From contig JAJEAR010000084.1 of the NCBI GenBank assembly GCA_022822665.1, positions 1-64,000 on the forward strand: a stretch of 64,000 nt of DNA. The letters are read 5' to 3'. Positions 51,382 to 61,012 of this stretch are shown here, piece by piece. Made by a program: the position numbers and the translations under genes. A model generated the notes under the pieces. It was not told where the DNA came from. It saw only the letters and a program-made list of their open reading frames with translations, and did no database searches. How positions within the stretch are numbered: the stretch's first letter is position 1; every line of letters begins with the position of its first letter. This stretch comes from Alphaproteobacteria bacterium (GTDB taxonomy: Bacteria > Pseudomonadota > Alphaproteobacteria > Thalassobaculales > Thalassobaculaceae).

Positions 51382-52419
51382 ATGCGTGTCGACCTGTTCG
51401 ACTACGACCTGCCGGGGGAGCTGATCGCCGATCACCCGGTGCGGCCGCGGGACGCGGCGCGCCTGCTCGACATGACGGGCCCCGGTCTTGCCGACCGCTC
51501 GATCAGGGACCTGGCCTCGCTGCTCGGACCCGATGACCTGCTGGTGGTCAACGACACCCGGGTGATCCCGTCACGGCTCGACGGCTGGCGCGGCGATGCA
51601 CGGATCGAGGCCACCCTGCACAGGCCCGCCGGATCCGGTCGCTGGAAGGCGTTTGCCCGGCCCGCCCGTCGCCTGCGGCCCGGAGATACGGTCAGGTTTG
51701 CCGGCGGACTGGATGCGGTGGTGCTCTCGCGCAACGCCGGGGAGGTCGAACTCGACTTCCGTCTCGACGATGCGGCCCTGCGCGCGCGCCTGCACGAGAC
51801 CGGGCGCATGCCGCTCCCGCCCTACATCAGGCGCGGGCCGGGTTCGGACCACGCCCGCGACCGCTCCGACTACCAGACGTTGTTCGCGGCCCGGGACGGG
51901 GCCGTTGCCGCTCCCACCGCAAGCCTGCACTTCACCCCGCGCATGGTCGAGGCACTGGAGCTCCGCGGCGTGCGGCGGGTTGCGGTCACGCTGCATGTCG
52001 GTGCCGGAACCTTCCTGCCGGTGACCGTTGACGACACCGACGATCACCCGATGCACGCCGAGTGGGGGTCGGTCAGTGCCGACACCGCCGCTGAGATCCG
52101 GCGTACCATCGATGCCGGCGGACGGGTGGTGGCGGCGGGCACCACGACGCTCAGGATCCTCGAGACCGCCGCGGCGCCAACCGGCCGGCCGGCGCCGTTC
52201 GACGGCGAGACCGCGCTGTTCATCACCCCGGGCTACCGGTTCCGGGCGGTCGACCTGCTGCTCACGAACTTCCACCAGCCGCGTTCAACCCTGATGATGC
52301 TGGTCAGCGCCTTCGCCGGGCACGAGCGGGTGATGGCCGCCTATCGCCATGCCATCGGCGCCGGCTACCGTTTCCTGTCCTACGGAGACGCCTGCCTGAT
52401 GTCGCGCCCGCGCGCGTAG
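51382..52419 (+). CDS. queA: S-adenosylmethionine:tRNA ribosyltransferase-isomerase
   Basis: A 345-residue enzyme that builds epoxyqueuosine on preQ1-tRNA using the ribosyl part of SAM. It has MRVDLFDYDLPGELIADHPVRPRDAARLL, LLVVNDTRVIPSRL, GRMPLPPYIRR, DYQTLFAARDGAVAAPTASLHFT and FITPGYRFRAVDLLLTNFHQPRSTLMMLVSAFAG, all standard. The last ~40 nt overlap the convergent GNAT gene. Confidence 0.96.
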   Translation: MRVDLFDYDLPGELIADHPVRPRDAARLLDMTGPGLADRSIRDLASLLGPDDLLVVNDTRVIPSRLDGWRGDARIEATLHRPAGSGRWKAFARPARRLRPGDTVRFAGGLDAVVLSRNAGEVELDFRLDDAALRARLHETGRMPLPPYIRRGPGSDHARDRSDYQTLFAARDGAVAAPTASLHFTPRMVEALELRGVRRVAVTLHVGAGTFLPVTVDDTDDHPMHAEWGSVSADTAAEIRRTIDAGGRVVAAGTTTLRILETAAAPTGRPAPFDGETALFITPGYRFRAVDLLLTNFHQPRSTLMMLVSAFAGHERVMAAYRHAIGAGYRFLSYGDACLMSRPRA

Positions 52420-52913
52420 ACCAGGGCGGGCAGGCCGAGCAGGACCAGGCGTTCCTCCAGGTGCATGCCGAGTTTCTCCGCCACCCTGATCGACGCGGCG
52501 TTGTCGGGCCGGACCATGCTGATCAGCCGGTCGGCGCCGTGGACATCGAACGCCCAACCCATGGCCGCCGCCGCCGCCTCGGTCGCCAGCCCGCGGTTCC
52601 AGACGTCCGGATGCAGGGCCCAGGCGAGTTCGAGCGCCGGCCAGCCGTCGGGGTTCAGCAGGCCGACCCGGCCGATCATCCGGCCGTCATGTTCGACCGC
52701 CCACATGCCGCAGCCACGCAGGATCCAGTGTCCGAGAACCATGGCCAGGTGGCGCCAGGCCGCGGTCCGGTCGAGCCGGGTCCCGTCGCCGACGTGCCGT
52801 GCGACCAGCGGGTGTCCGACAAGCCCGGCGTACTCCTCGAAATCACCGGCCCCGAAGGAACGCAGCCTCAGGCGGTCGGTGACAATTTCCGGGGCGGTGT
52901 TGTCGTGAGCCAT
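52380..52913 (-). CDS. GNAT N-acetyltransferase, RimJ/RimL type
   Basis: A 177-residue acetyltransferase starting with APEIVTDRLRLRSFGAGDFEEYAGL, the RimJ/L-like N-terminus. WALHPDVWNRGLATEAAAAAMGWAF carries the acetyl-CoA loop (a variant of the Q/RxxGxG/A motif), and VRPDNAASIRVAEKLGM is the usual motif B. The substrate is not predictable. It is convergent with and overlaps queA. Confidence 0.88.
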   Translation of the reverse strand: MAHDNTAPEIVTDRLRLRSFGAGDFEEYAGLVGHPLVARHVGDGTRLDRTAAWRHLAMVLGHWILRGCGMWAVEHDGRMIGRVGLLNPDGWPALELAWALHPDVWNRGLATEAAAAAMGWAFDVHGADRLISMVRPDNAASIRVAEKLGMHLEERLVLLGLPALVYARGRDIRQASP

Positions 52914-53048
52914 GGAAAACTGTCCCTCGGCGGTTCGACAGGACCCTGCGCGGGCGCGGGGGCGGAATCAAGACCGGCTTCGGACATTGCCCGACCCGCC
53001 TCGCCCGGGCTACATCGGAACCCGTCGTTCACTCCGGGAAGGTCAGCC

Positions 53049-54356
53049 ATGGATGCCGTCGACCTGCTCAACGCCATGTTCGATGCCGCGGTTGCGGCCG
53101 CCGATCCCGAACGGTGCCTGGCTGCGCATCTCGACCGGGTCCTGGCCGACCCGCCCGCCGGCCGGGTGGTGGTGGTCGGCGCGGGCAAGGCCGGGGGCTC
53201 GATGGCGCGCGCGGTGGAGACCTGGTGGGAGCTGAACCGGCCAGACCGGCCGCTCGAGGGGCTGGTGGTCACGAGGTACGGCCACGCGGTCCCGTGCCGG
53301 CACATCGAGGTGGTCGAGGCCGCCCACCCGGTTCCGGACGCGGCCGGGCTTGCGGCCGCCGCGCGCCTGCTCGAGCTCGCACGCGGCCTCGGTCCGGACG
53401 ACCTCGCACTGTTCCTGGTCTCGGGAGGCGGGTCGTCGCTGCTGTCGCTGCCGGCCGGGGGGCTTGGCCTTGCCGACAAGCAGCGGGTGACCGAAGACCT
53501 GCTGGCGTGCGGGGCGACCATTCACGAGATGAACTGTGTGCGCAAGCACCTGTCGGCCAGCAAGGGGGGGCGCCTGGCGCTGGCAGCGGCCCCGGCCCGG
53601 CTTGTGACCCTGGCGATTTCCGACGTTCCGGGCGATGCGCTCGATGTCATCGCGTCGGGCCCCGCTGTCGCGGATCCGACCAGCCTCGCGGATGCGCGCG
53701 AGGTGCTGGATCGCTACGCCATCACGCCGCCGCCGGCGGTGACCGCGCACCTGGCGCACCCGGAGGCCGAGACCCCGAAGCCGGGCGATCCCCGGCTGCG
53801 GCGGGCCGAAGCCCGGCTGGTCGCCACACCCCAGCAGGCGCTGGTCGCGGCGGCGGAGACGGCACGCCTGGCCGGGGTGACGCCGCTCATTCTCGGTGAC
53901 GCGATCGAGGGCGAGGCGCGCGAGGTCGCACGCGTGCATGCCGGCATCGCCAGCCAGGTGGCACGGCACGGCCAGCCGGTGACACCTCCCTGCGTGCTGC
54001 TGTCGGGCGGCGAGACCACCGTCACCGTCACCGGTGACGGCGAGGGCGGACGCAACGCGGAGTTCCTGCTCGGCCTCGCCGTCGCGCTCGCCGAACGGTC
54101 GACCGATTGCCTGGACCGAATCTCGGCGATTGCCTGCGATACCGACGGCATTGACGGGACCTGTGACAATGCCGGTGCGATCTACCTGCCGCAGACCCTG
54201 GCCCGGGCCGCCGGCGCCGGACTGCGGGCAGGGGAATTCCTTGCGCGCAACGACGGATTCGGGTTCTTCTCGCGTCTTGACGGCCTGGTGATGCGCGGTC
54301 CGACCCTGACCAATGTCAACGATTTCCGTGCCATCCTGATCGACGCCGCACACTGA
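53049..54356 (+). CDS. Glycerate 2-kinase (GckA/TtuD, DUF4147 family)
   Basis: A 435-residue kinase that phosphorylates D-glycerate, giving 2-phosphoglycerate in this family. It has RVVVVGAGKAGGSMARAVE, EAAHPVPDAAGL, LVSGGGSSLLSLPAGG, NCVRKHLSASKGGRLA, SDVPGDALDVIASGP and LSGGETTVTVTGDGEGGRNAE. ATG 53049 chosen; the frame is open upstream across the GNAT gene. It may work with the hydroxypyruvate reductase-type enzyme at 60 kb, the aminotransferase at 63 kb and GpmI. Confidence 0.92.
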   Translation: MDAVDLLNAMFDAAVAAADPERCLAAHLDRVLADPPAGRVVVVGAGKAGGSMARAVETWWELNRPDRPLEGLVVTRYGHAVPCRHIEVVEAAHPVPDAAGLAAAARLLELARGLGPDDLALFLVSGGGSSLLSLPAGGLGLADKQRVTEDLLACGATIHEMNCVRKHLSASKGGRLALAAAPARLVTLAISDVPGDALDVIASGPAVADPTSLADAREVLDRYAITPPPAVTAHLAHPEAETPKPGDPRLRRAEARLVATPQQALVAAAETARLAGVTPLILGDAIEGEAREVARVHAGIASQVARHGQPVTPPCVLLSGGETTVTVTGDGEGGRNAEFLLGLAVALAERSTDCLDRISAIACDTDGIDGTCDNAGAIYLPQTLARAAGAGLRAGEFLARNDGFGFFSRLDGLVMRGPTLTNVNDFRAILIDAAH

Positions 54357-54369
54357 CGGGGAGGGGCCG

Positions 54370-55092
54370 ATGTCCGAGACCAGCAGCCGGGACCTGCCCG
54401 GATACGCACCGTTCGATCCGGAAACCCAGCCGGACTGGGTGGTGCACGGCTACCACTCGAGCGTGTCCCGAAGCCCCGGCCGGCCGGCGATCCCGCTGGT
54501 CCAGACCCTTTCGGAACTGACCGGACCCGTGTACGGGCACGGCGCCGTGCAGCCGCTCGACCATGACCTGACGCAAAACGGGGTCACCGACGGCGCACCA
54601 CTCGGCGAACGGATCATCGTAACCGGCCAGGTGCTCGACGAGGACGGGCGCGCGCAGCCCGACACCCTGATCGAGATCTGGCAGTGCAACTCCGCCGGGC
54701 GATACATCCACACCGCCGACCGGCACGACGCGCCGATCGACCCCAACTTCTTCGGCGGCGGGCGCTGCGTGACCGACGGGCGGGGATGCTACCGGTTCAT
54801 CACCATCAAGCCGGCGGCCTACCCCTGGGGCAACCATCCCAACGCCTGGCGTCCGGCCCATATCCATTTCTCGCTGTTCGGCCCGGCCTTCGTGACCCGG
54901 CTGGTGACCCAGAGCTATTTTCCGGGAGATCCCCTGCTTGCGCACGACCCGATCTACATGGGAACGCCGGTGCCCTTCCGCGACCTCCTGGTCATGGACT
55001 ATGACCCGGAGGTGACCGAGGAGGGCTTTGCGCTGGGCTACCGGTTCGACATCGTGCTGCGCGGCCGCCGGGCCACGCCGCTGGAGGGCTGA
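54370..55092 (+). CDS. pcaH: Intradiol ring-cleavage dioxygenase, protocatechuate 3,4-dioxygenase beta type
   Basis: A 240-residue non-haem Fe(III) dioxygenase subunit. It has GHGAVQPLDHDLTQN, the intradiol core VTGQVLDEDGRAQPDTLIEIWQCNSAGRYIH (first Tyr ligand), then YPWGNHPNAWRPAHIHFSLFG with the second Tyr and two His iron ligands. It pairs with the next gene, 3 nt away, as in pcaHG. Protocatechuate is the expected substrate, giving 3-carboxy-muconate. The rest of the beta-ketoadipate genes are not adjacent. Confidence 0.92.
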   Translation: MSETSSRDLPGYAPFDPETQPDWVVHGYHSSVSRSPGRPAIPLVQTLSELTGPVYGHGAVQPLDHDLTQNGVTDGAPLGERIIVTGQVLDEDGRAQPDTLIEIWQCNSAGRYIHTADRHDAPIDPNFFGGGRCVTDGRGCYRFITIKPAAYPWGNHPNAWRPAHIHFSLFGPAFVTRLVTQSYFPGDPLLAHDPIYMGTPVPFRDLLVMDYDPEVTEEGFALGYRFDIVLRGRRATPLEG

Positions 55093-55095
55093 ACC

Positions 55096-55671
55096 GTGCG
55101 CCGGCGCCAGACACCGTCGCAGACCGTCGGGCCGTTCTTCGCCTTCGGACTGACGCCGGGCCAATACGGCTACTCCGCGCTTACCGGTATCGCGGACGGA
55201 ACCATGGCCGGACCCGACACCCCCGGCCGGCGGCTTCGCCTCGAGGGCCGGATCTTCGATGCCGGGGGCGAGACGGTGCCCGATGCCATGGTCGAGATCT
55301 GGCAGGCGGATGCCACCGGCCGCTACCCCGACGGCAGGAGCAATACCGGGTTTGCCGGTTTCGGGCGATGCGGAACCGGCACCGATCCCGAACACCGGTT
55401 CGTGTTCGAGACGATCCGGCCGGGTCCGTTGGGCGATGGCCAGGCGCCGCACCTGAACGTGATCCTGTTCATGCGGGGAATGCCGCGCCACGCGTTCACC
55501 CGGGTCTACTTTGCCGACGAGGCCGAGGCCAACGCATCGGACCCGGTGCTGTCAACCGTTCCGCCCGAGCGCCGGAGCACCCTGCTCGCCGCACCCGGTT
55601 CGCGCGACGGGGTCTACCTGTTCGACATCCATCTCAGGGGTGAGCGCGAGACGGTCTTCTTCGAGCCGTGA
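55096..55671 (+). CDS. pcaG: Protocatechuate 3,4-dioxygenase alpha-type subunit
   Basis: A 191-residue partner of the preceding subunit. It has TPSQTVGPFFAFGLTP (the PcaG start), LRLEGRIFDAGGETVPDAMVEIWQADATGRYPD, APHLNVILFMRGMPRHAFTRVYFADE and ERRSTLLAA. PcaG contributes to the active-site pocket but lacks the iron ligands. GTG start. It is convergent with a small DUF465 gene 16 nt downstream. Confidence 0.92.
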   Translation: MRRRQTPSQTVGPFFAFGLTPGQYGYSALTGIADGTMAGPDTPGRRLRLEGRIFDAGGETVPDAMVEIWQADATGRYPDGRSNTGFAGFGRCGTGTDPEHRFVFETIRPGPLGDGQAPHLNVILFMRGMPRHAFTRVYFADEAEANASDPVLSTVPPERRSTLLAAPGSRDGVYLFDIHLRGERETVFFEP

Positions 55672-55687
55672 CGCGCCGCGGCGCCGT

Positions 55688-55864
55688 TCAGGCGTCGACA
55701 GCACCCTCGGCACTGGCGATCTGGTCCTTGAGCGCAAGCTTGCGCCGTTTGAGGTCTGACAGGATACCGCTGTCCGGCATGGGCCTCGCCTGTTCCTCTG
55801 CCAGCAGGCGATCCAGTTCGGCGTGGCGTGCACGCAGTTCATCCGTACGTGCCATATCCGTCAT
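55688..55864 (-). CDS. DUF465 (YdcH-family) small protein
   Basis: A 58-residue, coiled-coil-like protein starting MTDMARTDELRARHAELDRLL with GGAGGA upstream. LKRRKLALKDQIA is the DUF465 hallmark. The function of the family is unknown. A longer frame runs upstream without a good start. It is divergent from a second DUF465 gene across a 182-nt gap. Confidence 0.88.
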   Translation of the reverse strand: MTDMARTDELRARHAELDRLLAEEQARPMPDSGILSDLKRRKLALKDQIASAEGAVDA

Positions 55865-56046
55865 CTGTGTCCTCCGTCTGTACTGGACTGGTCGGTCGAG
55901 CCTAGGCTCAAAGTCTATTGCGCGGGGCCGCCGGGCGCAATCTCGATGAACCGGAATGGCCTGCGCGCGCACCGCCGTTGTTGCTGTTCATGCAGGACGA
56001 ACCTTGCTATGACCCGCGATCCTGAAAGACGGGCGGGAAGAGCATC

Positions 56047-56253
56047 GTGAGCATGCGGGACCGGGAGGAAATCAAGGCGCGCCTGCACCAGCTGCGCGAG
56101 GAACACCGGGACCTGGACAGCGTGATCGACAGCCTGTCCCGCCCGACCGGTTTCGATCAGCTGCGGCTCACGCGGCTGAAGAAGCGGAAGCTGGCGCTCA
56201 GGGACCAGATCGCCCAGATCGAGAGCGACCTGCTGCCGGACATCATCGCCTGA
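56047..56253 (+). CDS. DUF465 (YdcH-family) small protein, second copy
   Basis: A 68-residue helical protein. It has [26 protein letters not shown] and the family end [20 protein letters not shown]. It begins at GTG 56047 or ATG 56053. It lies 40 nt upstream of purE, in the same direction. A divergent paralogue lies just to the left. Function unknown. Confidence 0.88.
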   Translation: MSMRDREEIKARLHQLREEHRDLDSVIDSLSRPTGFDQLRLTRLKKRKLALRDQIAQIESDLLPDIIA

Positions 56254-56293
56254 GCAGCGGGTCGGGCCCCCGCGAAACGCACCGGAGAACGCC

Positions 56294-56800
56294 ATGGGAC
56301 AGCAGGCGCCCTCCCGCCCCCGTGTCGGACTGATCATGGGTAGCCAGTCGGACTGGCCGACCATGCGCCACGCCGCGGCCATTCTCGAGGAACTTGCGAT
56401 CGACTACGAGGCGCGCCTGGTGTCCGCTCACCGAACGCCGGACCGGATGGCGACCTACGCGCGCGAAGCCCGCTGCCGCGGGCTCCGGGTCATCATCGCG
56501 GGCGCCGGGGGAGCGGCTCACCTGCCGGGAATGGTCGCGGCCCAGACCTCGGTGCCGGTGCTCGGCGTCCCGGTCGAGAGCCGGTCGCTGAGCGGTCTCG
56601 ACAGCCTGCTGTCGATCGTGCAGATGCCCCGCGGCGTCCCGGTCGGCACGCTCGCGATCGGCAGTGCCGGGGCGGCGAACGCGGCCCTGCTGGCGGCCGC
56701 CATTCTCGCAACCGGCGACGAGGACCTGGCGGGGCGGCTCGACGCGTGGCGGCACGCCCAGGCGGAGGCGGTGGGCGAGGCGCCGGAAGACCCGTGCTGA
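56294..56800 (+). CDS. purE: N5-carboxyaminoimidazole ribonucleotide mutase
   Basis: A 168-residue class I PurE. It has [30 protein letters not shown] with the catalytic His, [48 protein letters not shown] and [12 protein letters not shown]. It moves the carboxyl group made by PurK in purine synthesis. Its stop overlaps purK. Confidence 0.96.
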   Translation: MGQQAPSRPRVGLIMGSQSDWPTMRHAAAILEELAIDYEARLVSAHRTPDRMATYAREARCRGLRVIIAGAGGAAHLPGMVAAQTSVPVLGVPVESRSLSGLDSLLSIVQMPRGVPVGTLAIGSAGAANAALLAAAILATGDEDLAGRLDAWRHAQAEAVGEAPEDPC

Positions 56801-57873
56801 CCGCACCGCTCGGCCCTGGCAGCGTGATCGGTATCCTGGGCGGCGGACAGCTCGGCCGCATGACCGCCCTGGCCGCGGCGCGGCTCGGATACCGGTGCCA
56901 TGTCTACACGCCCGAGGCCGACAGCCCGGCCTCCCAGGTCACCGACCGCGCGACGGTGGCGGAGTTCGGTGACAGCGAGGCGCTTGAGGCCTTCGCGGGC
57001 GCCGTCGACGTCGTCACCTACGAGTTCGAGAACATTCCGCTCGCATCGGTGTGCCTGCTCGAGGAACGGGTTCCGGTCCGACCGGGTGCTGCCCTGCTCG
57101 CGATCTCGCAGCACCGGGTCCGCGAGAAGGAGTTCGCAGCCGCGAACCGGGTTCCGGTTGCCCGCTGGCGTCAGGTGACCGACCGGACCACGCTGGCCGA
57201 TGCTGCTGGCGCCATCGGCTTTCCCGCGGTGCTGAAGACCAGCAGGTTCGGCTACGACGGAAAGGGACAGGCGCTCCTTCGCGCCTCGGAGGATCTGGAA
57301 CCGGCCTGGACGGCGCTCGGCACGGACGATGCGATTCTCGAGGCGTTCGTGGGCTTCGAGCGTGAGGTCTCGGTCATCGTTGCGCGCGGCCTCGACGGCC
57401 GGTCGGTCCCTTACTGCGTGGTCGAGAACCGGCACGAGAACCACATTCTCGACACCACCGTCGCGCCGGCCGACGTTCCGGCGGAGGTCGCGGCCGCGGC
57501 GCGGCGCATCGCGGTGACGCTCGCGGAGGCCGCCGGGCTGGTCGGAGTCCTGGCTGTCGAGATGTTCCTGCTCGCCGACGGCTCGCTGCTCATGAACGAA
57601 CTCGCGCCACGACCCCACAACTCCGGGCACTGGACCATTGATGGCGCGGCCACCAGCCAGTTCGAGCAGCTGGTGCGCACGGTCACCGGACATGCGCCCG
57701 GGCCCCCGGACCTCCTGCATCCGACCGTGATGAAGAACCTGATCGGCGATGCCGCGGACACCTGGGCCGACATCCTGGGCGAACCCGGCGCACGGCTGCA
57801 TCTCTACGGCAAGTCCGAGACCCGGCCGGGACGCAAGATGGGGCACGTCAACCGCGTCGCGGGGACCGCCTGA
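56794..57873 (+). CDS. purK: 5-(carboxyamino)imidazole ribonucleotide synthase
   Basis: A 359-residue ATP-grasp enzyme. It has [93 protein letters not shown] and [11 protein letters not shown]. The GTG at 56794 overlaps purE by 7 nt. The 3' end overlaps the convergent coq9 gene by 26 nt. Confidence 0.96.
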   Translation: MLTAPLGPGSVIGILGGGQLGRMTALAAARLGYRCHVYTPEADSPASQVTDRATVAEFGDSEALEAFAGAVDVVTYEFENIPLASVCLLEERVPVRPGAALLAISQHRVREKEFAAANRVPVARWRQVTDRTTLADAAGAIGFPAVLKTSRFGYDGKGQALLRASEDLEPAWTALGTDDAILEAFVGFEREVSVIVARGLDGRSVPYCVVENRHENHILDTTVAPADVPAEVAAAARRIAVTLAEAAGLVGVLAVEMFLLADGSLLMNELAPRPHNSGHWTIDGAATSQFEQLVRTVTGHAPGPPDLLHPTVMKNLIGDAADTWADILGEPGARLHLYGKSETRPGRKMGHVNRVAGTA

Positions 57874-58495
57874 ACCGGGGTTTCGGGACGATGCGGCGGA
57901 GGCGCCCGCGTATCTCGGGGATCCGCATGATGTCGGCAATGCGCCTGTCGAGGAAAGCCGCGGTGTCGGCGAACCCGTCCGAGTCGTCGTCAAGCCAGAA
58001 CAGCGTCGTCGAAAGCAGCACGCCGGCGAGCAGGCCGCGTTTCGTGTAGTAGCTGAAGTCCGTCGACCGGTCTCCGGCGGCGTGCCAGATCTCGTCGACG
58101 CTGCGGCACGCGCACCCGAGCCCGAGCAGCTGGTTGCCGGGAAGCGACAGGAAACCGATCGCGTGCCGGACCGCCTCGCGATGAGCGGCCAGGACGTCGA
58201 GGCGCAGGCGGATCGCCAGCGACACCCGTTCCCGGACCCGGAGGCTGTCGAGGTCGGTCCCGGCGAGACGGTCGAGCATGCGCCGGTCGGTCCACGCGGC
58301 GAAGTGGCTGACGCTGTTGCGGGCGGGATCGGGAAAGGCCGCGTGAACCTCGCCGATGCCGAGCCCGGTGTCGGCGGCTCCCGCCGCCAGCGCCCGCAGG
58401 GTCCAGCCGTCGAAGGGCACATGCGGGAGCGCCGCCTCGACCAGTCGGTCGCGCAGTGCCTGGATCCGCTCTGCCGCCCCGGCGTCACCGGTCAT
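57848..58495 (-). CDS. COQ9 family ubiquinone biosynthesis protein
   Basis: A 215-residue, TetR-fold-like protein. It has VPFDGWTLRALAAGAADTGL, IWHAAGDRSTDFSYYTKRGLLAGVLLSTTLFWLDDDSD and FLDRRIADIMRIPEIRG, which are COQ9 signatures. In mitochondria Coq9 binds lipid and supports Coq7; in alphaproteobacteria it is presumed to aid ubiquinone hydroxylation. The ATG overlaps the def stop (ATGA), so the two are cotranslated. Confidence 0.92.
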   Translation of the reverse strand: MTGDAGAAERIQALRDRLVEAALPHVPFDGWTLRALAAGAADTGLGIGEVHAAFPDPARNSVSHFAAWTDRRMLDRLAGTDLDSLRVRERVSLAIRLRLDVLAAHREAVRHAIGFLSLPGNQLLGLGCACRSVDEIWHAAGDRSTDFSYYTKRGLLAGVLLSTTLFWLDDDSDGFADTAAFLDRRIADIMRIPEIRGRLRRIVPKPRFRRSPRRG

Positions 58496-59016
58496 GGGTC
58501 CATGTCCTCGCTGTCATCGAGTTCCTCGACGAAGCCGAACCGGCGCATGTCGGTCATCCGGTCCGGGTAGAGAATGCCGTCGAGATGATCGACCTCGTGC
58601 TGCACCACGCGGGCGGCGAGCCCGGTTGCCTCGCGTTCGACGCGCTGTCCGGTTCCGTCGATGCCGCTGTAGCGGATCCGCGCATGGCGCGCTACCTCGC
58701 CGCGCAGGCCCGGGATCGAGAGGCAGCCTTCCCAGTCGAGCGCGATGTCGGCGCCGACGGGTACGACCTCGGGGTTGATCAGCACCTGCAGCGGTGCCGG
58801 CTCGTCGGTCTCGCGGCAGGCCATGTCGAGGAAGACGATGACGCGCAGGCTCTCGGCAACCTGGGGTGCTGCGAGTCCGATGCCGCGGGCGTCGTACATG
58901 GTCTCGACCATGTCGCGTACCAGGTCGGGCAGCAGGGCCGCGTGATCCGCCGTCACCGCGGCCGCACGCCGGCGCAATACGGGATGCCCCATCCTGATGA
59001 TCGGCCTGACCGCCAT
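58492..59016 (-). CDS. def: Peptide deformylase
   Basis: A 174-residue metalloenzyme removing the formyl group from nascent proteins. All three motifs are present: GIGLAAPQV, EGCLSIPG (metal Cys) and HEVDHLDGILY (two metal His and catalytic Glu). The C-terminal end is short and acidic. It is upstream of coq9 in a two-gene leftward operon and divergent from rpsU. Confidence 0.96.
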   Translation of the reverse strand: MAVRPIIRMGHPVLRRRAAAVTADHAALLPDLVRDMVETMYDARGIGLAAPQVAESLRVIVFLDMACRETDEPAPLQVLINPEVVPVGADIALDWEGCLSIPGLRGEVARHARIRYSGIDGTGQRVEREATGLAARVVQHEVDHLDGILYPDRMTDMRRFGFVEELDDSEDMDP

Positions 59017-59173
59017 GACCGGATACTAGGCAGCCGCGCGGTTGCGGTAAACAGCGAGCGGAGGTCGACGAATTGCGCCCCGGCGTGAAGCTGTGCTATC
59101 CAGAATGATCCGTGGAAGCCATGGCCCGCAGGCGTGTGATGTCTGCATGAAGCAGAACAGGAGGCCGAATTCC

Positions 59174-59377
59174 GTGCATGTGACCGTCCGTGACAACAAC
59201 GTTGACCAGGCGCTTCGGGCGCTGAAGAAGAAGATGCAGCGGGAAGGGATGTTCCGGGAGATGAAGCTTCGCCGGAGCTACGAGAAACCCTCGGAACGAC
59301 GCTCGCGCGAACGGGCGGAAGCGATGCGCCGCCACCGCAAGCTGTTGCGCAAGCGCCTGGAGCGCGAGGGCTACTAG
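59174..59377 (+). CDS. rpsU: 30S ribosomal protein S21 (bS21)
   Basis: A 67-residue protein reading [20 protein letters not shown], then [21 protein letters not shown] and a basic tail. I chose the GTG at 59174 because AGGAGG lies 9 nt upstream and the family starts with M-x-V-x-VRDNN; the frame is open ~27 codons further. This AGGAGG is a near-perfect Shine-Dalgarno, notable because S21 itself aids start-site selection. Confidence 0.95.
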   Translation: MHVTVRDNNVDQALRALKKKMQREGMFREMKLRRSYEKPSERRSRERAEAMRRHRKLLRKRLEREGY

Positions 59378-59466
59378 GCGCGACCACGCATCCGCGTGTG
59401 ACCCAGGGTCCGGTTCCGCCGGCACAACGACCACCACCAGGACATGACCGGAGGGTCCGACCCGCG

Positions 59467-60030
59467 ATGCCGCACCCGGTTCGTGACCACGAGCTTGCCT
59501 CGACCATCGTCCGGTTCTGGTTCGAAGACAGCGGGCCCGGGGACTGGTTCTCCAAGCGGCCGGAGTTCGATGCCCTGATTCGGGACCGGTTCGCTGCAAC
59601 CCACGACCGGGCCCTCGCCGGCGATTATGACCACTGGGAGGACGATCCGCAGGCCTGCCTGGCACTGGTGGTGGTGCTGGACCAGTTTCCGCGAAACATG
59701 TTCCGCGAGGACCCCCGCGCATACCGGGCCGATGCGAAGGCGCTCGGGGTCGCGAGGCGGGCGGTCGCCGCCGGCCATCACCGGGCCCTGACGCTTGATC
59801 AGTGCAAGTTCATGTTCCTGCCGTTCGAACACAGCGAAGCGCTCGATGACCAGAAACTGGGCGTGGAACTGATGCGCGAGTTCTGCGACGAGGAAAGCGT
59901 CGGGTATGCCCTTCGCCACCTCGAGATCGTGGAGCGGTTCGGCCGGTTCCCGCATCGAAACGCGGTCCTGGGTCGCGAGAGCACGGCGCAGGAGCGCGAC
60001 TTCCTGCTGGAACCCGGGTCGGGATTCTGA
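59467..60030 (+). CDS. DUF924 family protein
   Basis: A 187-residue soluble helical protein with the DUF924 features: ASTIVRFWFEDSGPGDWFSK, LALVVVLDQFPRNMFREDPRAYRAD, MFLPFEHSEALDDQKLGVELM and RFGRFPHRNAVLGR. The function is unproven; the fold is tetratricopeptide-like. ATG 59467. 38 nt separate it from the next gene in the same direction. Confidence 0.9.
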   Translation: MPHPVRDHELASTIVRFWFEDSGPGDWFSKRPEFDALIRDRFAATHDRALAGDYDHWEDDPQACLALVVVLDQFPRNMFREDPRAYRADAKALGVARRAVAAGHHRALTLDQCKFMFLPFEHSEALDDQKLGVELMREFCDEESVGYALRHLEIVERFGRFPHRNAVLGRESTAQERDFLLEPGSGF

Positions 60031-60067
60031 CCCCGGGCCCCGGTCAGAGCAGCAACAGGACACGACC

Positions 60068-61012
60068 GTGACAGCGAAACCCGAAATCCTGATCCAGTCC
60101 CCCTGGTACGAGCCGGCGATGCGCAGGCTCGACGAACTGGGCGTGACCCACCACCTGTGGCGGGCGGCGGAGCCCGACGCCCTTCTCGCCGAGGTCGGCC
60201 CGCGCTGCAGCATCATCGGGACGTTCCAGGTCTGCCCGGCGAGCCTGATCCACGCGGTCCCCAACCTCGAGCTGATCCTGACCTTCGGTGTCGGCTACGA
60301 CGGGGTCGATGTCGCCGAGGCCACAAGGCGTGGCGTGCGGGTGGTGAACACGCCCTCGGTGCTGAACGACTGCGTGGCGGACCTGGCCATGGCCCTGGTG
60401 CTCGCCGGACGCCGGCAGGTGGTGCAGGCGGACCGCTATGCCCGCGAAGGCAGGTGGGAACGTGACGGCGACTATCCCTACACCCTGCACGTCACCGGAT
60501 GCCGGGTCGGCATCGTCGGGCTGGGGCGGATCGGCATGGAGATCGCCGCGCGCTGCGCCGCCTTCAAGATGGAGATCTGCTATCACCAGCGCACGCCCCG
60601 GTCCGACGTGCCGTGGCCGCACCATCCCGACCTGGTCGGAATGGCGCGCGAGTGCGACATCATGGTCGTCATCGTGCCGGGCGGCGATTCGACCAGGCAC
60701 CTGGTGGGCGAGGAGGTGATGGAGGCGCTGGGACCGCGGGGCCACCTGGTCAATGTCGCCCGCGGCAGCGTGATCGACACCGATGCGCTGGTGCGCTGCC
60801 TGAACGACGGACGGCTTGGCAGTGCCGCGCTCGACGTCTACCCCGACGAACCGCGCATTCCGCGCGAGCTCCTCGACATCACCGCGAACCTGACCCTGAC
60901 ACCGCACATCGCCAGTGCAACGCACCACACCCGCATGGCCATGGGCATGGTACTCCACGACAATCTCAGGGCATGGCTGGACGGACGCAGGCTGATCACC
61001 CCGGTCAACTGA
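60068..61012 (+). CDS. D-isomer-specific 2-hydroxyacid dehydrogenase (glyoxylate/hydroxypyruvate reductase-like)
   Basis: A 314-residue NAD(P)-dependent dehydrogenase. It has LELILTFGVGYDGVDV (substrate loop), the Rossmann motif VGIVGLGRIGMEIAARCAAF, NVARGSVIDTDALVRCL (Arg), the catalytic Glu in LDVYPDEPRIP, and the His in LTPHIASATHHT. After the Rossmann strand there is a hydrophobic-to-basic region (YHQRTPR) that favours NADPH. It probably reduces hydroxypyruvate or glyoxylate. GTG start. Its last 8 nt overlap the convergent thioesterase. Confidence 0.9.
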   Translation: MTAKPEILIQSPWYEPAMRRLDELGVTHHLWRAAEPDALLAEVGPRCSIIGTFQVCPASLIHAVPNLELILTFGVGYDGVDVAEATRRGVRVVNTPSVLNDCVADLAMALVLAGRRQVVQADRYAREGRWERDGDYPYTLHVTGCRVGIVGLGRIGMEIAARCAAFKMEICYHQRTPRSDVPWPHHPDLVGMARECDIMVVIVPGGDSTRHLVGEEVMEALGPRGHLVNVARGSVIDTDALVRCLNDGRLGSAALDVYPDEPRIPRELLDITANLTLTPHIASATHHTRMAMGMVLHDNLRAWLDGRRLITPVN

